From Paenibacillus xylaniclasticus (GTDB lineage Bacteria > Bacillota > Bacilli > Paenibacillales > Paenibacillaceae): DNA of 64,000 nt. A model generated the notes under the pieces. The model was not told the DNA's origin, searched no databases, and worked only from the letters and a program-made list of their open reading frames with translations. Location: assembly GCF_004001065.1 (NCBI RefSeq), contig NZ_BIML01000019.1, positions 1-64,000 of the forward strand. Direction: 5' to 3'. Shown piece after piece: positions 10,112 through 19,703 of the stretch. Every line of letters starts with the position of its first letter. Within the stretch, counting starts at the first letter, position 1. The translations under genes were made by a program, and so were the position numbers.

Positions 10112-11041
10112 CTACGGAGTAGACAGGATTTCTGGCCATGCATGGTATTCCTTCAGCAACTGATCCTCCACTTCCTGCAGCGGACGCGCCATCTCCAGCG
10201 CAACCATCCGGCGTACCTCTTGGCGCAGCGCATCGCCGATCAGCCCATCATGCACACGCCGCTCATCAAGCCGAATAAGCGCATAACCACCCTCCGTCTC
10301 CACCGGCCCCGTCGTCTCACCAACTGCTAATCCGCGGGCAGCATCAAGCAAAGCAGCTTCAACGAACGGATCATCCTCTTCGATTATGCCCAGATCGCCG
10401 CCATTGCTGGAGGTGAATGCATCGATCGAATAGATCGCCGCAAGATCGCCGAAATCCTCGCCATCTTCAAGCTTACGGCGAATTTCTTCAGCTTGTGCGT
10501 AGCTGCTTGTCAGTATCCAACGCAGCCTCAGCTCCGTCTCGCCTTCGAATTCCGACGCATGCTCTTCGATATAATCGTCAATCTGTGATTCCGATACTTG
10601 TATCTCTCTTGTTGCAATCCGCTCAAGGAGCAGGCGGTAATGCGCATCCTCCTGCACGTCCTCACGGGACAGCCCGAGCTGCTCCTTCATCTGTTCATAA
10701 TATTCGTCTTCTGACGAATAACCCTCAATAATCCGGTTCAGCTCTGCAGCAAGCTCCTCCGGCGTTACCTTAATTCCATACTTCTCGGCTTCAAGCTTAG
10801 CCGCTTCATGCAGCATCATCGTACGCAGCATAGCTTCTCCATACCTGCTGCGCAGCTCAGCGAGCAGCTCGCGCTCAGTAATGGAATGCTCTCCAATAAT
10901 GCCAACAACCGCTTGCCCGCCACCATTTGGCCCCTTCGTACGAAGAAACGGAGCGAAATGGTTCGTCACTACGACGGACAGCACAATCATACACACTGCT
11001 TGCAGAGCTACAAGCGCTCGCAGCATCCGGTCTTTCTTCAT
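10112..11041 (-). CDS. Membrane-anchored parvulin-type peptidyl-prolyl isomerase (YacD/PrsA-like)
   Basis: Probably an extracytoplasmic foldase. The 309-residue product has one N-terminal membrane segment (about 9-26) with no lipobox, so it is an uncleaved or signal-peptide-anchored protein rather than a PrsA lipoprotein. A SurA-like N-terminal helical region follows. The parvulin domain is at about 170-270, with LRWILTSSYAQAEEIRRKL, YSIDAFTSSNGGDLG and GYALIRLDER. It corresponds to yacD of B. subtilis, between hslO and cysK, 20 bases after hslO. Confidence 0.88.
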   Translation of the reverse strand: MKKDRMLRALVALQAVCMIVLSVVVTNHFAPFLRTKGPNGGGQAVVGIIGEHSITERELLAELRSRYGEAMLRTMMLHEAAKLEAEKYGIKVTPEELAAELNRIIEGYSSEDEYYEQMKEQLGLSREDVQEDAHYRLLLERIATREIQVSESQIDDYIEEHASEFEGETELRLRWILTSSYAQAEEIRRKLEDGEDFGDLAAIYSIDAFTSSNGGDLGIIEEDDPFVEAALLDAARGLAVGETTGPVETEGGYALIRLDERRVHDGLIGDALRQEVRRMVALEMARPLQEVEDQLLKEYHAWPEILSTP

Positions 11042-11061
11042 TTCCGTTCAAGCCCTTTCAG

Positions 11062-11964
11062 TTATTGGAGGGGCTTCGGCTTCGCTTGTTGAAGCAGCTG
11101 TTTCAGCTGCTCACGGTCGAATGAGTAGGTCTCGTTGCAGAAATGGCATACGACTTCGGCTTTTCCGTCTTCCTCTATGATTTGCTCCAGCTCATGCTGG
11201 CCCATACTAATTAGCGTTCGTTCCGTCCGTTCGCGCGAGCATCGGCATTGGAACACAATGTCCATTGAATCATGAATCGTCAGTTCATCACCAACAAGAA
11301 ACTTCAAAATCTCTTCTAGACTCTCGCCTTGGTCGAGCAGCGCCGTTACCGGCGGCATCACGCTAACCGCTTGCTCAAGCCGTGTAATCTCCTCATCCGT
11401 CAGCCCCGGCAGTACCTGTACGATATAGCCTCCCGCATGTAGGACAGAGCCGTCTGTGTCGACGAGTACACCAAGTCCAACGACAGAAGGCGTCTGTTCC
11501 GACACGGCAAAATAATAAGTAAAGTCCTCCGCAAGCTCGCCGGAGACAATCGGGGAGCTTCCCCGGTAAGGCTCCTTCATGCCAAGGTCTTTAATAATAT
11601 GGATAAATCCGTTGCGTCCTACAGCACCGGCAACGTCCAGCTTACCTTGCGAATTGCTGGCCATATGTACCTGCGGATGATCAACATAACCCCGGACATG
11701 GCCCTTGGCGTCAGCATCGACGACGATCTGACCGAGCGGTCCGTCGCCTTTGACTTGAATCGTCAGCTTCTCTTCACCCTTCAGCATAGCGCCCATCATT
11801 GCACCCTGAGCCAGCGTACGGCCGAATGCCGCCGTTGCCGTCGGATAAGTACCGTGTCTGCGCTGAAGCTCACTGACAAGATTCGTTGCGCGTACGGCAA
11901 ACACCCGAATGCGGCCGCCCCATGCCGTTCCTCGTATTAATATATCTTTCTGCGCTTCCATCAT
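11062..11964 (-). CDS. hslO: Redox-regulated chaperone Hsp33
   Basis: Cytoplasmic holdase activated by oxidative unfolding. The 300-residue product has the zinc-binding redox switch C-x-C (Cys240, Cys242) and C-x-x-C (Cys273, Cys276) at its C-terminus, all four cysteines intact. AAGGAGG lies 6 bases before ATG 11964; a second ATG follows at once, and the open frame upstream to 11991 is ignored. Same position as yacC in B. subtilis. Confidence 0.96.
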   Translation of the reverse strand: MMEAQKDILIRGTAWGGRIRVFAVRATNLVSELQRRHGTYPTATAAFGRTLAQGAMMGAMLKGEEKLTIQVKGDGPLGQIVVDADAKGHVRGYVDHPQVHMASNSQGKLDVAGAVGRNGFIHIIKDLGMKEPYRGSSPIVSGELAEDFTYYFAVSEQTPSVVGLGVLVDTDGSVLHAGGYIVQVLPGLTDEEITRLEQAVSVMPPVTALLDQGESLEEILKFLVGDELTIHDSMDIVFQCRCSRERTERTLISMGQHELEQIIEEDGKAEVVCHFCNETYSFDREQLKQLLQQAKPKPLQ

Positions 11965-11998
11965 CGGATGCCTCCTTACTTCATATATCATTCAATAG

Positions 11999-12766
11999 CT
12001 ACTCTTGATTCCGCTCATAAATAATACGCAACCCATCCAGCGTCAACAGAGGATCGACCTCCTCAATCGTCTCCGACTCCGCTGCAATAAGCTCTGCTAA
12101 CCCGCCTGTCGCGATAACACGCGGCGTTACGCCGAACTCTGCCTTGATACGGCGGACAATGCCATCTACCTGGCCGGCATAGCCGAAAATAATCCCCGCC
12201 TGCATCGACGTCACAGGGTTACGGCCAATAACGCTTTTGGGACGCACAAGCTCGATGCGTGGCAGCTTCGCCGCACGCTGATACAGCGCCTCGGTCGAGA
12301 TACCGATGCCCGGCACAATTGCACCGCCGAGATAGCTGCCGCTGGCGTCGATATAATCGAACGTTGTCGCTGTTCCGAAATCGACAACGATAAGCGGCTT
12401 GCCGTACTTCTCTATGCCGGCTACCGAATTGACGATCCGATCTGCGCCGACCTCACGCGGGTTCTCGTAGCGTATGTTTAATCCTGTCTTCACGCCCGGA
12501 CCGACAACAAGCGGTGTCTTGCGCATATATTTCAAGCAAAGCTGCTCAAGCGCACGCATAAGCGGCGGTACCACGCATGAGATAATAACGCCACTAATAC
12601 GGTCGAGCGACAGGCCGCTGAACTGGAACAGGTTGTAGATCGAAATGCCGTACTCATCGACCGTAGCAGACCGGTTCGTACTGATCCGCCAATGGTGAAG
12701 CAGCTCTTTGCCGTGATAAACGCCGAGTACAATGTTCGTATTGCCAACATCGATCACTAGAATCAC
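11999..12766 (-). CDS. coaX: Type III pantothenate kinase
   Basis: First step of coenzyme A synthesis, phosphorylating pantothenate. The 255-residue product has the ASKHA-fold phosphate loop [12 protein letters not shown] at the N-terminus, [20 protein letters not shown] and [10 protein letters not shown]. It overlaps nadC by ATGA (12763-12766), so CoA and NAD synthesis are translationally linked here. In B. subtilis coaX follows ftsH directly; here nadABC and other genes separate them. Confidence 0.96.
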   Translation of the reverse strand: MILVIDVGNTNIVLGVYHGKELLHHWRISTNRSATVDEYGISIYNLFQFSGLSLDRISGVIISCVVPPLMRALEQLCLKYMRKTPLVVGPGVKTGLNIRYENPREVGADRIVNSVAGIEKYGKPLIVVDFGTATTFDYIDASGSYLGGAIVPGIGISTEALYQRAAKLPRIELVRPKSVIGRNPVTSMQAGIIFGYAGQVDGIVRRIKAEFGVTPRVIATGGLAELIAAESETIEEVDPLLTLDGLRIIYERNQE

Positions 12767-13626
12767 GCTGTCGCCCCGCCCTTCTTCTCGTTCAGATCGA
12801 GACTGATATCGAGCGCCTGGAACGAGTATGTCAAACCACCGACGCTAATTACGTCGACTCCCGTCAAAGCGATGCCCCGTACCGTATCCAACCGAACGTT
12901 CCCCGACGCTTCCGTTATAACATGCGGCGCGCGCGACTTTACGTACCGCACCGCTTCCGTCATCGCTTCGAGCCCCATATTGTCGAACATGATAATGTCC
13001 GCGCCACACGCTACCGCTTCCTCGATCTGATCCATCGACTCCGTCTCGACTTCAATTTTCATTGTATGCGGAATGCGCTGGCGTGCCCGTTCGACCGCTG
13101 CTGTTATGCCGCCTGCCCCTTTAATATGATTGTCTTTAATCATGACCGCGTCATACAGACCGAACCGATGATTCGCGCCGCCCCCGACCCGAACCGCATA
13201 CTTCTCCAGCATCCGATGACCCGGCGTCGTCTTGCGGGTGTCGACCAGCCGAGTCGGCAAGCCTTCGAGCGCATCGACGAACGAGCGCGTCTTCGTGGCG
13301 ATACCCGACATCCGCTGCATCAGATTGAGCGCAAGCCGCTCACCTGTCAGAAGACTATGCGTGCTGCCTTCTGCCTCGGCGATCACCGTCCCTTTCGTCA
13401 CCGCAGCCCCATCGCGAACAAGAGCTTCGAATGCGATCGACGGATCGACGATCTCGAATACAAGCCTTGCTACATCCAGTCCAGCGATAATGCCGTCCTG
13501 CTTCATATGAATGACGGCCTTCGACCGGCTGTCCACCGGAATCGTCGTCTCCGTCGTAATATCGCCCATACCTATATCTTCTGCCAGCCAGGCGCGGATC
13601 TGCTCTCGCAGCGCGTAATCATACAT
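12763..13626 (-). CDS. nadC: Nicotinate-nucleotide pyrophosphorylase (quinolinate phosphoribosyltransferase)
   Basis: Converts quinolinate and PRPP to nicotinate mononucleotide with loss of CO2. The 287-residue product shows [11 protein letters not shown], the catalytic [32 protein letters not shown] and TEASGNV. It overlaps nadB by 8 bases and coaX by 4, giving one operon nadA-nadB-nadC-coaX-hslO. Confidence 0.97.
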   Translation of the reverse strand: MYDYALREQIRAWLAEDIGMGDITTETTIPVDSRSKAVIHMKQDGIIAGLDVARLVFEIVDPSIAFEALVRDGAAVTKGTVIAEAEGSTHSLLTGERLALNLMQRMSGIATKTRSFVDALEGLPTRLVDTRKTTPGHRMLEKYAVRVGGGANHRFGLYDAVMIKDNHIKGAGGITAAVERARQRIPHTMKIEVETESMDQIEEAVACGADIIMFDNMGLEAMTEAVRYVKSRAPHVITEASGNVRLDTVRGIALTGVDVISVGGLTYSFQALDISLDLNEKKGGATA

Positions 13627-15238
13627 GTTGGTGAACCCTCTCCTCTGTCATTCCGTACTCTCGGTGAAGCAGCGTATGCTTCAAGTATCGAATATCATCT
13701 CGCTGCGGAAAATCCTCTCGCGCATGAGCTCCGCGGCTTTCCTCGCGAGATAAGGCAGATTCCGCCGTAAGCAGTGCGCACGTCAGAAGATTCGCGAATT
13801 CGTACTCTTCCCGTTTCGTGAGCACACTTTGGAATATTGGCAGCTGGCGCTTCAGCTCCTCCAGCCCCTTCACAAGCCCTTGGCCGTTGCGCCGGAGCCC
13901 GACGTAACGAACCATCACCTTCTGGAGCTTTAACCTGCGCTCGACGACAGCCTGCATCGGCACACCGCTGCGCTCCACTTCATGCTGGACCGATGGTACG
14001 AATGTCAGCGGACCTAGCCCTTTGATCCGCTCCACGATACGGCGGCCGAATACGATTGCCTCAGACAGCGAGTTACTTGCTAGACGGTTCGCGCCATGAA
14101 CGCCGGTAGAGGACACTTCGCCACAAGCGAACAGACGTTTAATATTCGTCTCTCCGTTCAGGTCCGTCTTCACGCCGCCCATCGTGTAGTGCATCGCCGG
14201 CGCAACCGGAATCCAATCTGTCGTCAGATCAAGACCATATTGTAAGCAGTATTCGTATATTGTAGGAAAACGATGCTTAACCATTTCCTCTGGTTCATGC
14301 GTAATGTCGAGATAGACAAATGTCGATTTCGTCTCCTCCATCTCGCTGACGATTGCCCGTGCAACAACATCCCGCGGTGCCAGCTCCAGCTGCTCATGGT
14401 AACGATGCATAAACCGCTCGCCTTTAATATTACGCAGGTAAGCGCCTTCCCCGCGAACCGCCTCGGAGATCAAGAAGCGTGGGGCGCCCGGATAGCAGAG
14501 AGACGTTGGGTGGAACTGTAGAAACTCCATGTCGCGGATATAAGCCCCTGCGCGGTATGCCATCGCAACACCGTCGCCTGTCGCAACATCCGGATTGGTC
14601 GTATAGCGATACAGCTGACCAGTGCCACCGGAGCACAATACCGTCGCCTTACCGCGCACGAATAGACGCCCCCCGTCAGGCTTCTGCACGATCGCTCCGC
14701 AGCATTCACCATTCTGCGTCACAAGGTCAATGACGAAATGATCGTCCCATACCTCAATGCAGTCCTTGGCGACCGCCTTCTCTGATAATGCACGTACAAT
14801 CTCAAAGCCCGTCGCATCACCATTCGCATGCAGAATGCGCCGCTGGCTGTGCGCGCCTTCCTTCGTCAGCGCAAACTCACCATCTTCCAAATCGAACTGA
14901 GTGCCCATCCGAATCAAATCCTCGACGCCCTGCGGCCCTTCGTGCACAAGCACATCAACCGCATCGTCATCACACAGCCCCGCTCCAGCAATAAGAGTAT
15001 CTTGTCGGTGATACGCAGGCGAATCATCTTCAGATATAACGGCAGCGATACCGCCCTGCGCATAACGGGTGTTGCTGTCCATCAGCGATTTTTTGGTAAT
15101 CATCAGTACAGAGCCATGCTCACTAGCCTTAATAGCGGTAAAAAGACCGGCAATGCCGGCCCCGATTACAATAACGTCCTTCTCAACGACTGGCAGCTCG
15201 TCCAGCCGGAAGTCAATCAAATAATGAGGAATCATCAT
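13619..15238 (-). CDS. nadB: L-aspartate oxidase
   Basis: FAD enzyme oxidising aspartate to iminoaspartate for quinolinate synthesis. The 539-residue product has the dinucleotide motif VIGAGIAG near residue 23, RYAQGGIAAV, the succinate dehydrogenase-like ARYxxTNPD region and GEVSSTGVHGANRLASNSLSEA. The frame opens five codons earlier with a TTG, but that stretch contains the GGAGG ribosome site; ATG 15238 is 8 bases after it. The gap after nadA is 33 bases. Confidence 0.96.
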   Translation of the reverse strand: MMIPHYLIDFRLDELPVVEKDVIVIGAGIAGLFTAIKASEHGSVLMITKKSLMDSNTRYAQGGIAAVISEDDSPAYHRQDTLIAGAGLCDDDAVDVLVHEGPQGVEDLIRMGTQFDLEDGEFALTKEGAHSQRRILHANGDATGFEIVRALSEKAVAKDCIEVWDDHFVIDLVTQNGECCGAIVQKPDGGRLFVRGKATVLCSGGTGQLYRYTTNPDVATGDGVAMAYRAGAYIRDMEFLQFHPTSLCYPGAPRFLISEAVRGEGAYLRNIKGERFMHRYHEQLELAPRDVVARAIVSEMEETKSTFVYLDITHEPEEMVKHRFPTIYEYCLQYGLDLTTDWIPVAPAMHYTMGGVKTDLNGETNIKRLFACGEVSSTGVHGANRLASNSLSEAIVFGRRIVERIKGLGPLTFVPSVQHEVERSGVPMQAVVERRLKLQKVMVRYVGLRRNGQGLVKGLEELKRQLPIFQSVLTKREEYEFANLLTCALLTAESALSREESRGAHAREDFPQRDDIRYLKHTLLHREYGMTEERVHQHV

Positions 15239-15271
15239 GGCCAATGCCTCCAAGCGTTAGAGATACGATGC

Positions 15272-16195
15272 CTATTTCACCTGCAGCATACGTTCGAGCG
15301 ACAGCCGAGCTTTGTCAGCAATTGCCGGCGGTACATAGATCTGCGGCTGCATTGTCTCCAAGCATTTGACCAGCTTCTTCAAATTGTTTACTTTCATATT
15401 CGGGCATACCAAATATTTGGTCGCAAAGTGGAACTTCTTGTTCGGGCTATCTACCCGCAGCTGATACCCTGTTCCGTCCTCCGTACCAACGATAAACTCC
15501 TGGCAGTCTGACTTCTTACAATATTCGAGAATACCCGTAGTGCTGCCAACGTAATCACCAAGCGCGACGACTTCAGGACGGCATTCCGGGTGTACGACGA
15601 ACTGCGCGTTCGGATGAGCCGCTCGCATCTCTTCAACGTCCTTCACCGTCAGCATGTCATGCGTGTTGCAATAGCCTTCCCAAATAATCATTTTCTTGTC
15701 CGTATGCTGCTGTACATAATGACCAAGATTCTTATCCGGCACCCAAATGACTTCGTCCGATTCGACAGAGTTAACAACCTTCAATGCGTTGGACGATGTA
15801 CAGCAAATGTCCGTCTCCGCTTTAATCTCAGCAGAAGAGTTAATATACGTTACGACCGTCGCGTTCGGATGCTGCGCTTTCAGCTTCCGCAAGCCGTCGA
15901 CATTGACCATGTCCGCCATCGGGCATCCTGCGCGCTCATCCGGGATAAGCACCGTTTTGTTCGGAGCCAAAATTTTCGCACTCTCGCCCATAAAATGAAC
16001 GCCACAGAATACGATAACGTCAGCATCCGTCGCTGCCGCCTTCTGAGCGAGCAAGAACGAGTCTCCCCGGAAGTCAGCTACCTCTTGAATTTCGTCCCGT
16101 TGGTAGTAGTGAGCCAGAATGATCGCGTTGCGCTCCTTCTTCAATTGCATGAGACGTTCGCGCAGCTCACGGTTCTGCTCCGCCTTACGTTCCAT
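15272..16195 (-). CDS. nadA: Quinolinate synthase
   Basis: 4Fe-4S enzyme condensing iminoaspartate with dihydroxyacetone phosphate. The 307-residue product is the short family type. The three cluster cysteines are visible in GCPMAD, HPEC and CPNMK; LAHYYQ at the N-terminus binds substrate. A GTG five codons upstream is in frame but overlaps the GGAAG ribosome site; ATG 16195 is chosen. It is the first gene of the nad operon. Confidence 0.96.
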   Translation of the reverse strand: MERKAEQNRELRERLMQLKKERNAIILAHYYQRDEIQEVADFRGDSFLLAQKAAATDADVIVFCGVHFMGESAKILAPNKTVLIPDERAGCPMADMVNVDGLRKLKAQHPNATVVTYINSSAEIKAETDICCTSSNALKVVNSVESDEVIWVPDKNLGHYVQQHTDKKMIIWEGYCNTHDMLTVKDVEEMRAAHPNAQFVVHPECRPEVVALGDYVGSTTGILEYCKKSDCQEFIVGTEDGTGYQLRVDSPNKKFHFATKYLVCPNMKVNNLKKLVKCLETMQPQIYVPPAIADKARLSLERMLQVK

Positions 16196-16260
16196 TGCCA
16201 ATGCTTCCACTATAGGTCTCTCCTCTTCGCGCGGTCTTGTTTATCCATGATATGATGTAC

Positions 16261-16280
16261 TATGTGAATTCGTGCACATA
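16261..16280. promoter_or_regulatory. Dyad in the nadA leader
   Basis: TATGTG-N8-CACATA is a perfect 6-base dyad about 65 bases before the nadA ATG. A possible but weak promoter (TTGACA, 17 bases, TACATT; about 16339-16367) lies upstream. Such a site could bind an NAD-pathway repressor such as NiaR; I cannot confirm this from sequence alone. Confidence 0.3.
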
Positions 16281-16465
16281 CTTTGCCGCCGCTTATTTAA
16301 TGTGTGAACAAATGATGTCTATTTCTTTTGATTAAGATTAAATGTACACAAGCAGGCGTAAGCTGTCAATTGCTAGACCATAGTCTATTGGCCAACTTTT
16401 CGTATTATTTCGATGAAGCCGCTTATATGCCGGAACACAATAGAATCTTAAGCTTGTTATTGCTA

Positions 16466-16520
16466 AGAGAAAACCGTCTCTTGCAGAGCACCGGTTCATA
16501 ACGGGCCACTGGAGACGGCT
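16466..16520 (-). terminator. Terminator of the nucleoside operon
   Basis: Arms GCCGTCTC / GAGACGGT enclose an inner imperfect stem (CCGGT / ACGGG region) and are followed on the minus strand by TTTTCTCTT. It starts about 24 bases after the nucleoside hydrolase stop. Confidence 0.75.
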
Positions 16521-16543
16521 CACATAGCCAGCAAGCGAAATGA

Positions 16544-17494
16544 TCAATTAGGAAATTGCCGAATGATCTGGACAAAATGGTCCAAGAACCGTTCCGACTC
16601 CACTTCCAAGCAGACGTCCATATTCGGTTCCTTACCCCACTTGCCGAAAAAATCGCACACTGTACGCCCATCGTTAAGCTCGCTTCGCGTCTCAATATCG
16701 ACATAGAAGCTGCCTGTACGCGCCAGCGTCCGGTCGATGGCAATGCCTACCGTAAGCGGATCATGCATGGAGAAGCCACTGCCATAGCCGCTGTTCAGCT
16801 CCTCCGCCTTATCCAAATATTGCTTCGTGCACTGATAGACGAACTCACCTGCTGGATTTCCGCGAAGCCGCTCAATATGCTTCGGCGTAAGCAGCGTCGG
16901 GTTGGTCACATCAAGTCCAACCATCGTCATCCGCATACCGGAATGAAAGACTAGCTTGGCCGCCTCTGGATCGGCGTACATATTATATTCTGCCGATGGG
17001 GTCACATTGCCGCCCGTCTTAACAGCGCCTCCCATAAAGATGAGCTCACGCACATGACGTGGCAGATCAGGATATTTCATTAATGCATGCGCTAGATTCG
17101 TAAGAGGGCCCGTGAAGATAAGCGTTATTTCCTCTGGTAAAGCGAGAACTTGCTCGATGATGAAGTCCGCTGCCCGGGCAACGCTAACATCGATTCCCGA
17201 CGCCTCTGAGCCATCGCCGTCATAAGCTCCACCAAGTCCGTCGTCGCCATGCACATGCGTCTCGTGATGCGCCGGGCGCATCAGCGGCTTCGACGCGCCG
17301 GGTATGACCGGCACTTGATCATAAGCGCCAACAAGCTTCAGCACGTAGGCGGTATTGCGACATACGAGGTCGAGAGAGACGTTGCCCGATGTTGTCGTCA
17401 CGCCGAGCAGGCGAAGCTCCTTCGACAATACGGCGAGCATAATCGCCAGCGCGTCATCGATGCCGGTATCGCAATCTAATAGTACAGGTCTCAT
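16544..17494 (-). CDS. Inosine/uridine-preferring nucleoside hydrolase
   Basis: Cleaves the N-glycosidic bond of ribonucleosides to base and ribose. The 316-residue product has the calcium-binding signature DCDTGIDDA near the N-terminus, FTGPLTNLAHAL, FMGGAV and NMYADPEAAK, then the active-site histidine region MHDPL. The frame starts 13 codons earlier with TTG; ATG 17494 fits the family start but its ribosome site (AAGGAA) is 14 bases away. It closes the operon whose upstream genes form a BMP-type nucleoside importer, so uptake and cleavage are linked. Substrate preference cannot be read from the sequence. Confidence 0.92.
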   Translation of the reverse strand: MRPVLLDCDTGIDDALAIMLAVLSKELRLLGVTTTSGNVSLDLVCRNTAYVLKLVGAYDQVPVIPGASKPLMRPAHHETHVHGDDGLGGAYDGDGSEASGIDVSVARAADFIIEQVLALPEEITLIFTGPLTNLAHALMKYPDLPRHVRELIFMGGAVKTGGNVTPSAEYNMYADPEAAKLVFHSGMRMTMVGLDVTNPTLLTPKHIERLRGNPAGEFVYQCTKQYLDKAEELNSGYGSGFSMHDPLTVGIAIDRTLARTGSFYVDIETRSELNDGRTVCDFFGKWGKEPNMDVCLEVESERFLDHFVQIIRQFPN

Positions 17495-17638
17495 GAGCAG
17501 TAGGTCGTTCCTTTCCAACCGTTCAACACGCAAACGATAGCCTAACGATCATCCGTGCAGCCGGTGTCGTCAAGCCAAGAATACTCGATCGCACCGATCG
17601 AAGCAACTACAGTATGCGTACTAAGATCGACAATACGG

Positions 17639-18601
17639 TCACCGCTGGGCCGGCTCATAAGGCTCGCCTAGCGCCGCAGGCGGTCTTGATTTACCGACTG
17701 CGCTCGCAAGAACGAACAACGTTAGCACGTAAGGCAGCATATATAGAAGCTCCATCGGAATGTACTCCGACCAATCGAACAGCTGTACAAAGCTGCGAAG
17801 CGCCTGTGCGAATCCGAAGAACAATGCAGCGGCGGCAGCCCAAACCGGATGATACCGCCCGAATATCATCGCCGCCAGTGCGATGAACCCTTGACCCGAT
17901 ATCGTATTATGCGCGAAGCTGCTCGTCGTTGTCAGCGTCACGACCGCTCCGCCGAGACCTGCCAGTACGCCGCTAAGCAGCACACCTGCGTAACGGTACT
18001 GATTTACCCGAATTCCTGCTGTATCAGCTGCACCCGGATGCTCACCTACAGCCCTCAGCCGCAAGCCGTGCTTCGTATGGAACAGCGCATACCAGACGAC
18101 GGCGGTCAGTCCGAATGCGATATAGGTGGTCGGATAAGCATGAAACAACGCTTCACCAATCAGCGGGATATCAGCGGCATATGGAACGAAGAACGGATGA
18201 AATACTTCCTTCAGCGTATCCGATTGGCCGGAGCCGTGATAAATACTTTTGACCAAATAGACGCCAATACCGAGTGCGAGAAAGTTGATCACAACACCGG
18301 TCACCACTTGATTAGACTTAAAGGTTACCGTAGCGACGGCATGCAAAAGCGCGAACAGAGAGGCACACCCCACTGCGCCAAGCAATCCGAGCCAAGGTGA
18401 CCATCCGACCGCCCCTCCCCTTGCTGCATAATCGGCCGTCACCGCCGCCGCGAAAGCTCCCGCCGTCATCAATCCCTCTAAGCCGATGTTAATGACGCCG
18501 GCCCTCTCTGAACAGATACCGCCAAGTGCAGCTAATATGAGCGCCGCCGAGAAGGCCGTCGTCGAATTCATCAGTTGTCCGATTACCTCAAGGATGTTCA
18601 T
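17639..18601 (-). CDS. Nucleoside ABC transporter permease (YufQ/NupQ type)
   Basis: Inner-membrane permease of a BMP-family importer. The 320-residue product is highly hydrophobic with about 8-10 membrane segments and the family blocks GGICSERAGVINIGLEG near residue 27-43 and FKSNQVVTGVVIN. It overlaps the upstream permease by 14 bases. Order and sequence match B. subtilis nupNOPQ (guanosine transporter), so a purine nucleoside is the likely substrate; simple-sugar importers share the fold. Confidence 0.9.
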   Translation of the reverse strand: MNILEVIGQLMNSTTAFSAALILAALGGICSERAGVINIGLEGLMTAGAFAAAVTADYAARGGAVGWSPWLGLLGAVGCASLFALLHAVATVTFKSNQVVTGVVINFLALGIGVYLVKSIYHGSGQSDTLKEVFHPFFVPYAADIPLIGEALFHAYPTTYIAFGLTAVVWYALFHTKHGLRLRAVGEHPGAADTAGIRVNQYRYAGVLLSGVLAGLGGAVVTLTTTSSFAHNTISGQGFIALAAMIFGRYHPVWAAAAALFFGFAQALRSFVQLFDWSEYIPMELLYMLPYVLTLFVLASAVGKSRPPAALGEPYEPAQR

Positions 18602-19703
18602 GTACCGACGCTCCCTTCTCCTGCCCCTGCCTTGAGCGTTGACCCTTCCACAGCCAGCTAGGCTTCAACAGCCAGCGGACGATGCCATGCGAGGCAACGA
18701 AGAAGATGACCGCGCCGATAACGATACGGGCGATCTCCGTCGGAACGTCAGCCCCGAAGCTCATTCCGGCCGAGCCGTAAGTTAGCGCGCCGAACAGAAT
18801 GGCAGCCAGCAATACCCCAAGCGGCGTATTGCCGCCGAGCAGCGATACAGCAATGCCGTCGAAGCCGTAACCGGGGGACGAGGCTGCCATTACCTCATAG
18901 TGAAAGACGCCGAGCGATTCGAATGTGCCTGCAAGACCGGCGAATAGACCAGAGATGAACATCGCCTTCACGATCGTTCGGCTTACCCTTATGCCCGCAT
19001 AACGGGCCGCATCCGGATTATGGCCTACGGCGCGAAGCTCGTACCCTTGCTTGGTCCGCCATAGAAGGATATAGAACAGCAGCACTCCAGCGAGCGCGAA
19101 CAGCGTGCCGATGTGCATCCGAGCATAATCCATCGCCTCAGAAAGCCCGACGAGTGACGCCGAGGCCGATTCATGAATCAGCCGTGAGCGCTGTTGTCCC
19201 GGCTCCAGCAGAAACCGCCTGATCACGAAGTTAGAAGCATACAATGCGATCCAGTTCAGCATAATCGATGAGATGACCTCATTAACACCACGCCTCGCCT
19301 TCAGATAACCAACGAGTGCTCCCCACAATCCTCCCGCAATTGCACCAGCGGCAATCGCGAGCGGCACGTGAATGAGGGCAGGAAGCTTGACCATGACGCC
19401 GACGACTGTCGCGCCTGTCATGCCCATAATAAACTGGCCTTCCGCCCCAATGTTGAACAAGCCTGTGCGGAAAGCGAGCGCCACTGACAGGCCGGTAAAC
19501 AAGAGAGGTGTTATCTGCCGAATCGTCTCGCCAATATCGAATTTACTGCCCAACACTTTATCCAGCAAGGCGCGATAGGCTGCGGCCGCGTCATAACCTC
19601 CAGCTGTCATAACGGCAGCGCCAAATAGCAAACCAAGCACAATACTGACCAGCGGTACAAGCACCGACGTTTTATCGAACAGCTTACGGGTTATATTCAT
19701 CAT
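18588..19703 (-). CDS. Nucleoside ABC transporter permease (YufP/NupP type)
   Basis: Second permease of the importer, 371 residues, with many membrane segments and the blocks FRTGLFNIGAEGQ near residue 78-90 and GVNEVISSIMLNWIA. The tail is basic and cytoplasmic. Its start overlaps the ATPase stop by ATGA (19700-19703), and its end overlaps the next permease. Confidence 0.9.
   Translation of the reverse strand: MMNITRKLFDKTSVLVPLVSIVLGLLFGAAVMTAGGYDAAAAYRALLDKVLGSKFDIGETIRQITPLLFTGLSVALAFRTGLFNIGAEGQFIMGMTGATVVGVMVKLPALIHVPLAIAAGAIAGGLWGALVGYLKARRGVNEVISSIMLNWIALYASNFVIRRFLLEPGQQRSRLIHESASASLVGLSEAMDYARMHIGTLFALAGVLLFYILLWRTKQGYELRAVGHNPDAARYAGIRVSRTIVKAMFISGLFAGLAGTFESLGVFHYEVMAASSPGYGFDGIAVSLLGGNTPLGVLLAAILFGALTYGSAGMSFGADVPTEIARIVIGAVIFFVASHGIVRWLLKPSWLWKGQRSRQGQEKGASVHEHP

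Larger units (their letters stand above)
16196..16543 (-). other. Intergenic region between nucleoside hydrolase and nadA
   Basis: This gap of about 350 bases holds the terminator of the nucleoside operon on its right side and the nadA leader with its dyad on the left. No gene or structured RNA is recognisable in it. Confidence 0.6.
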
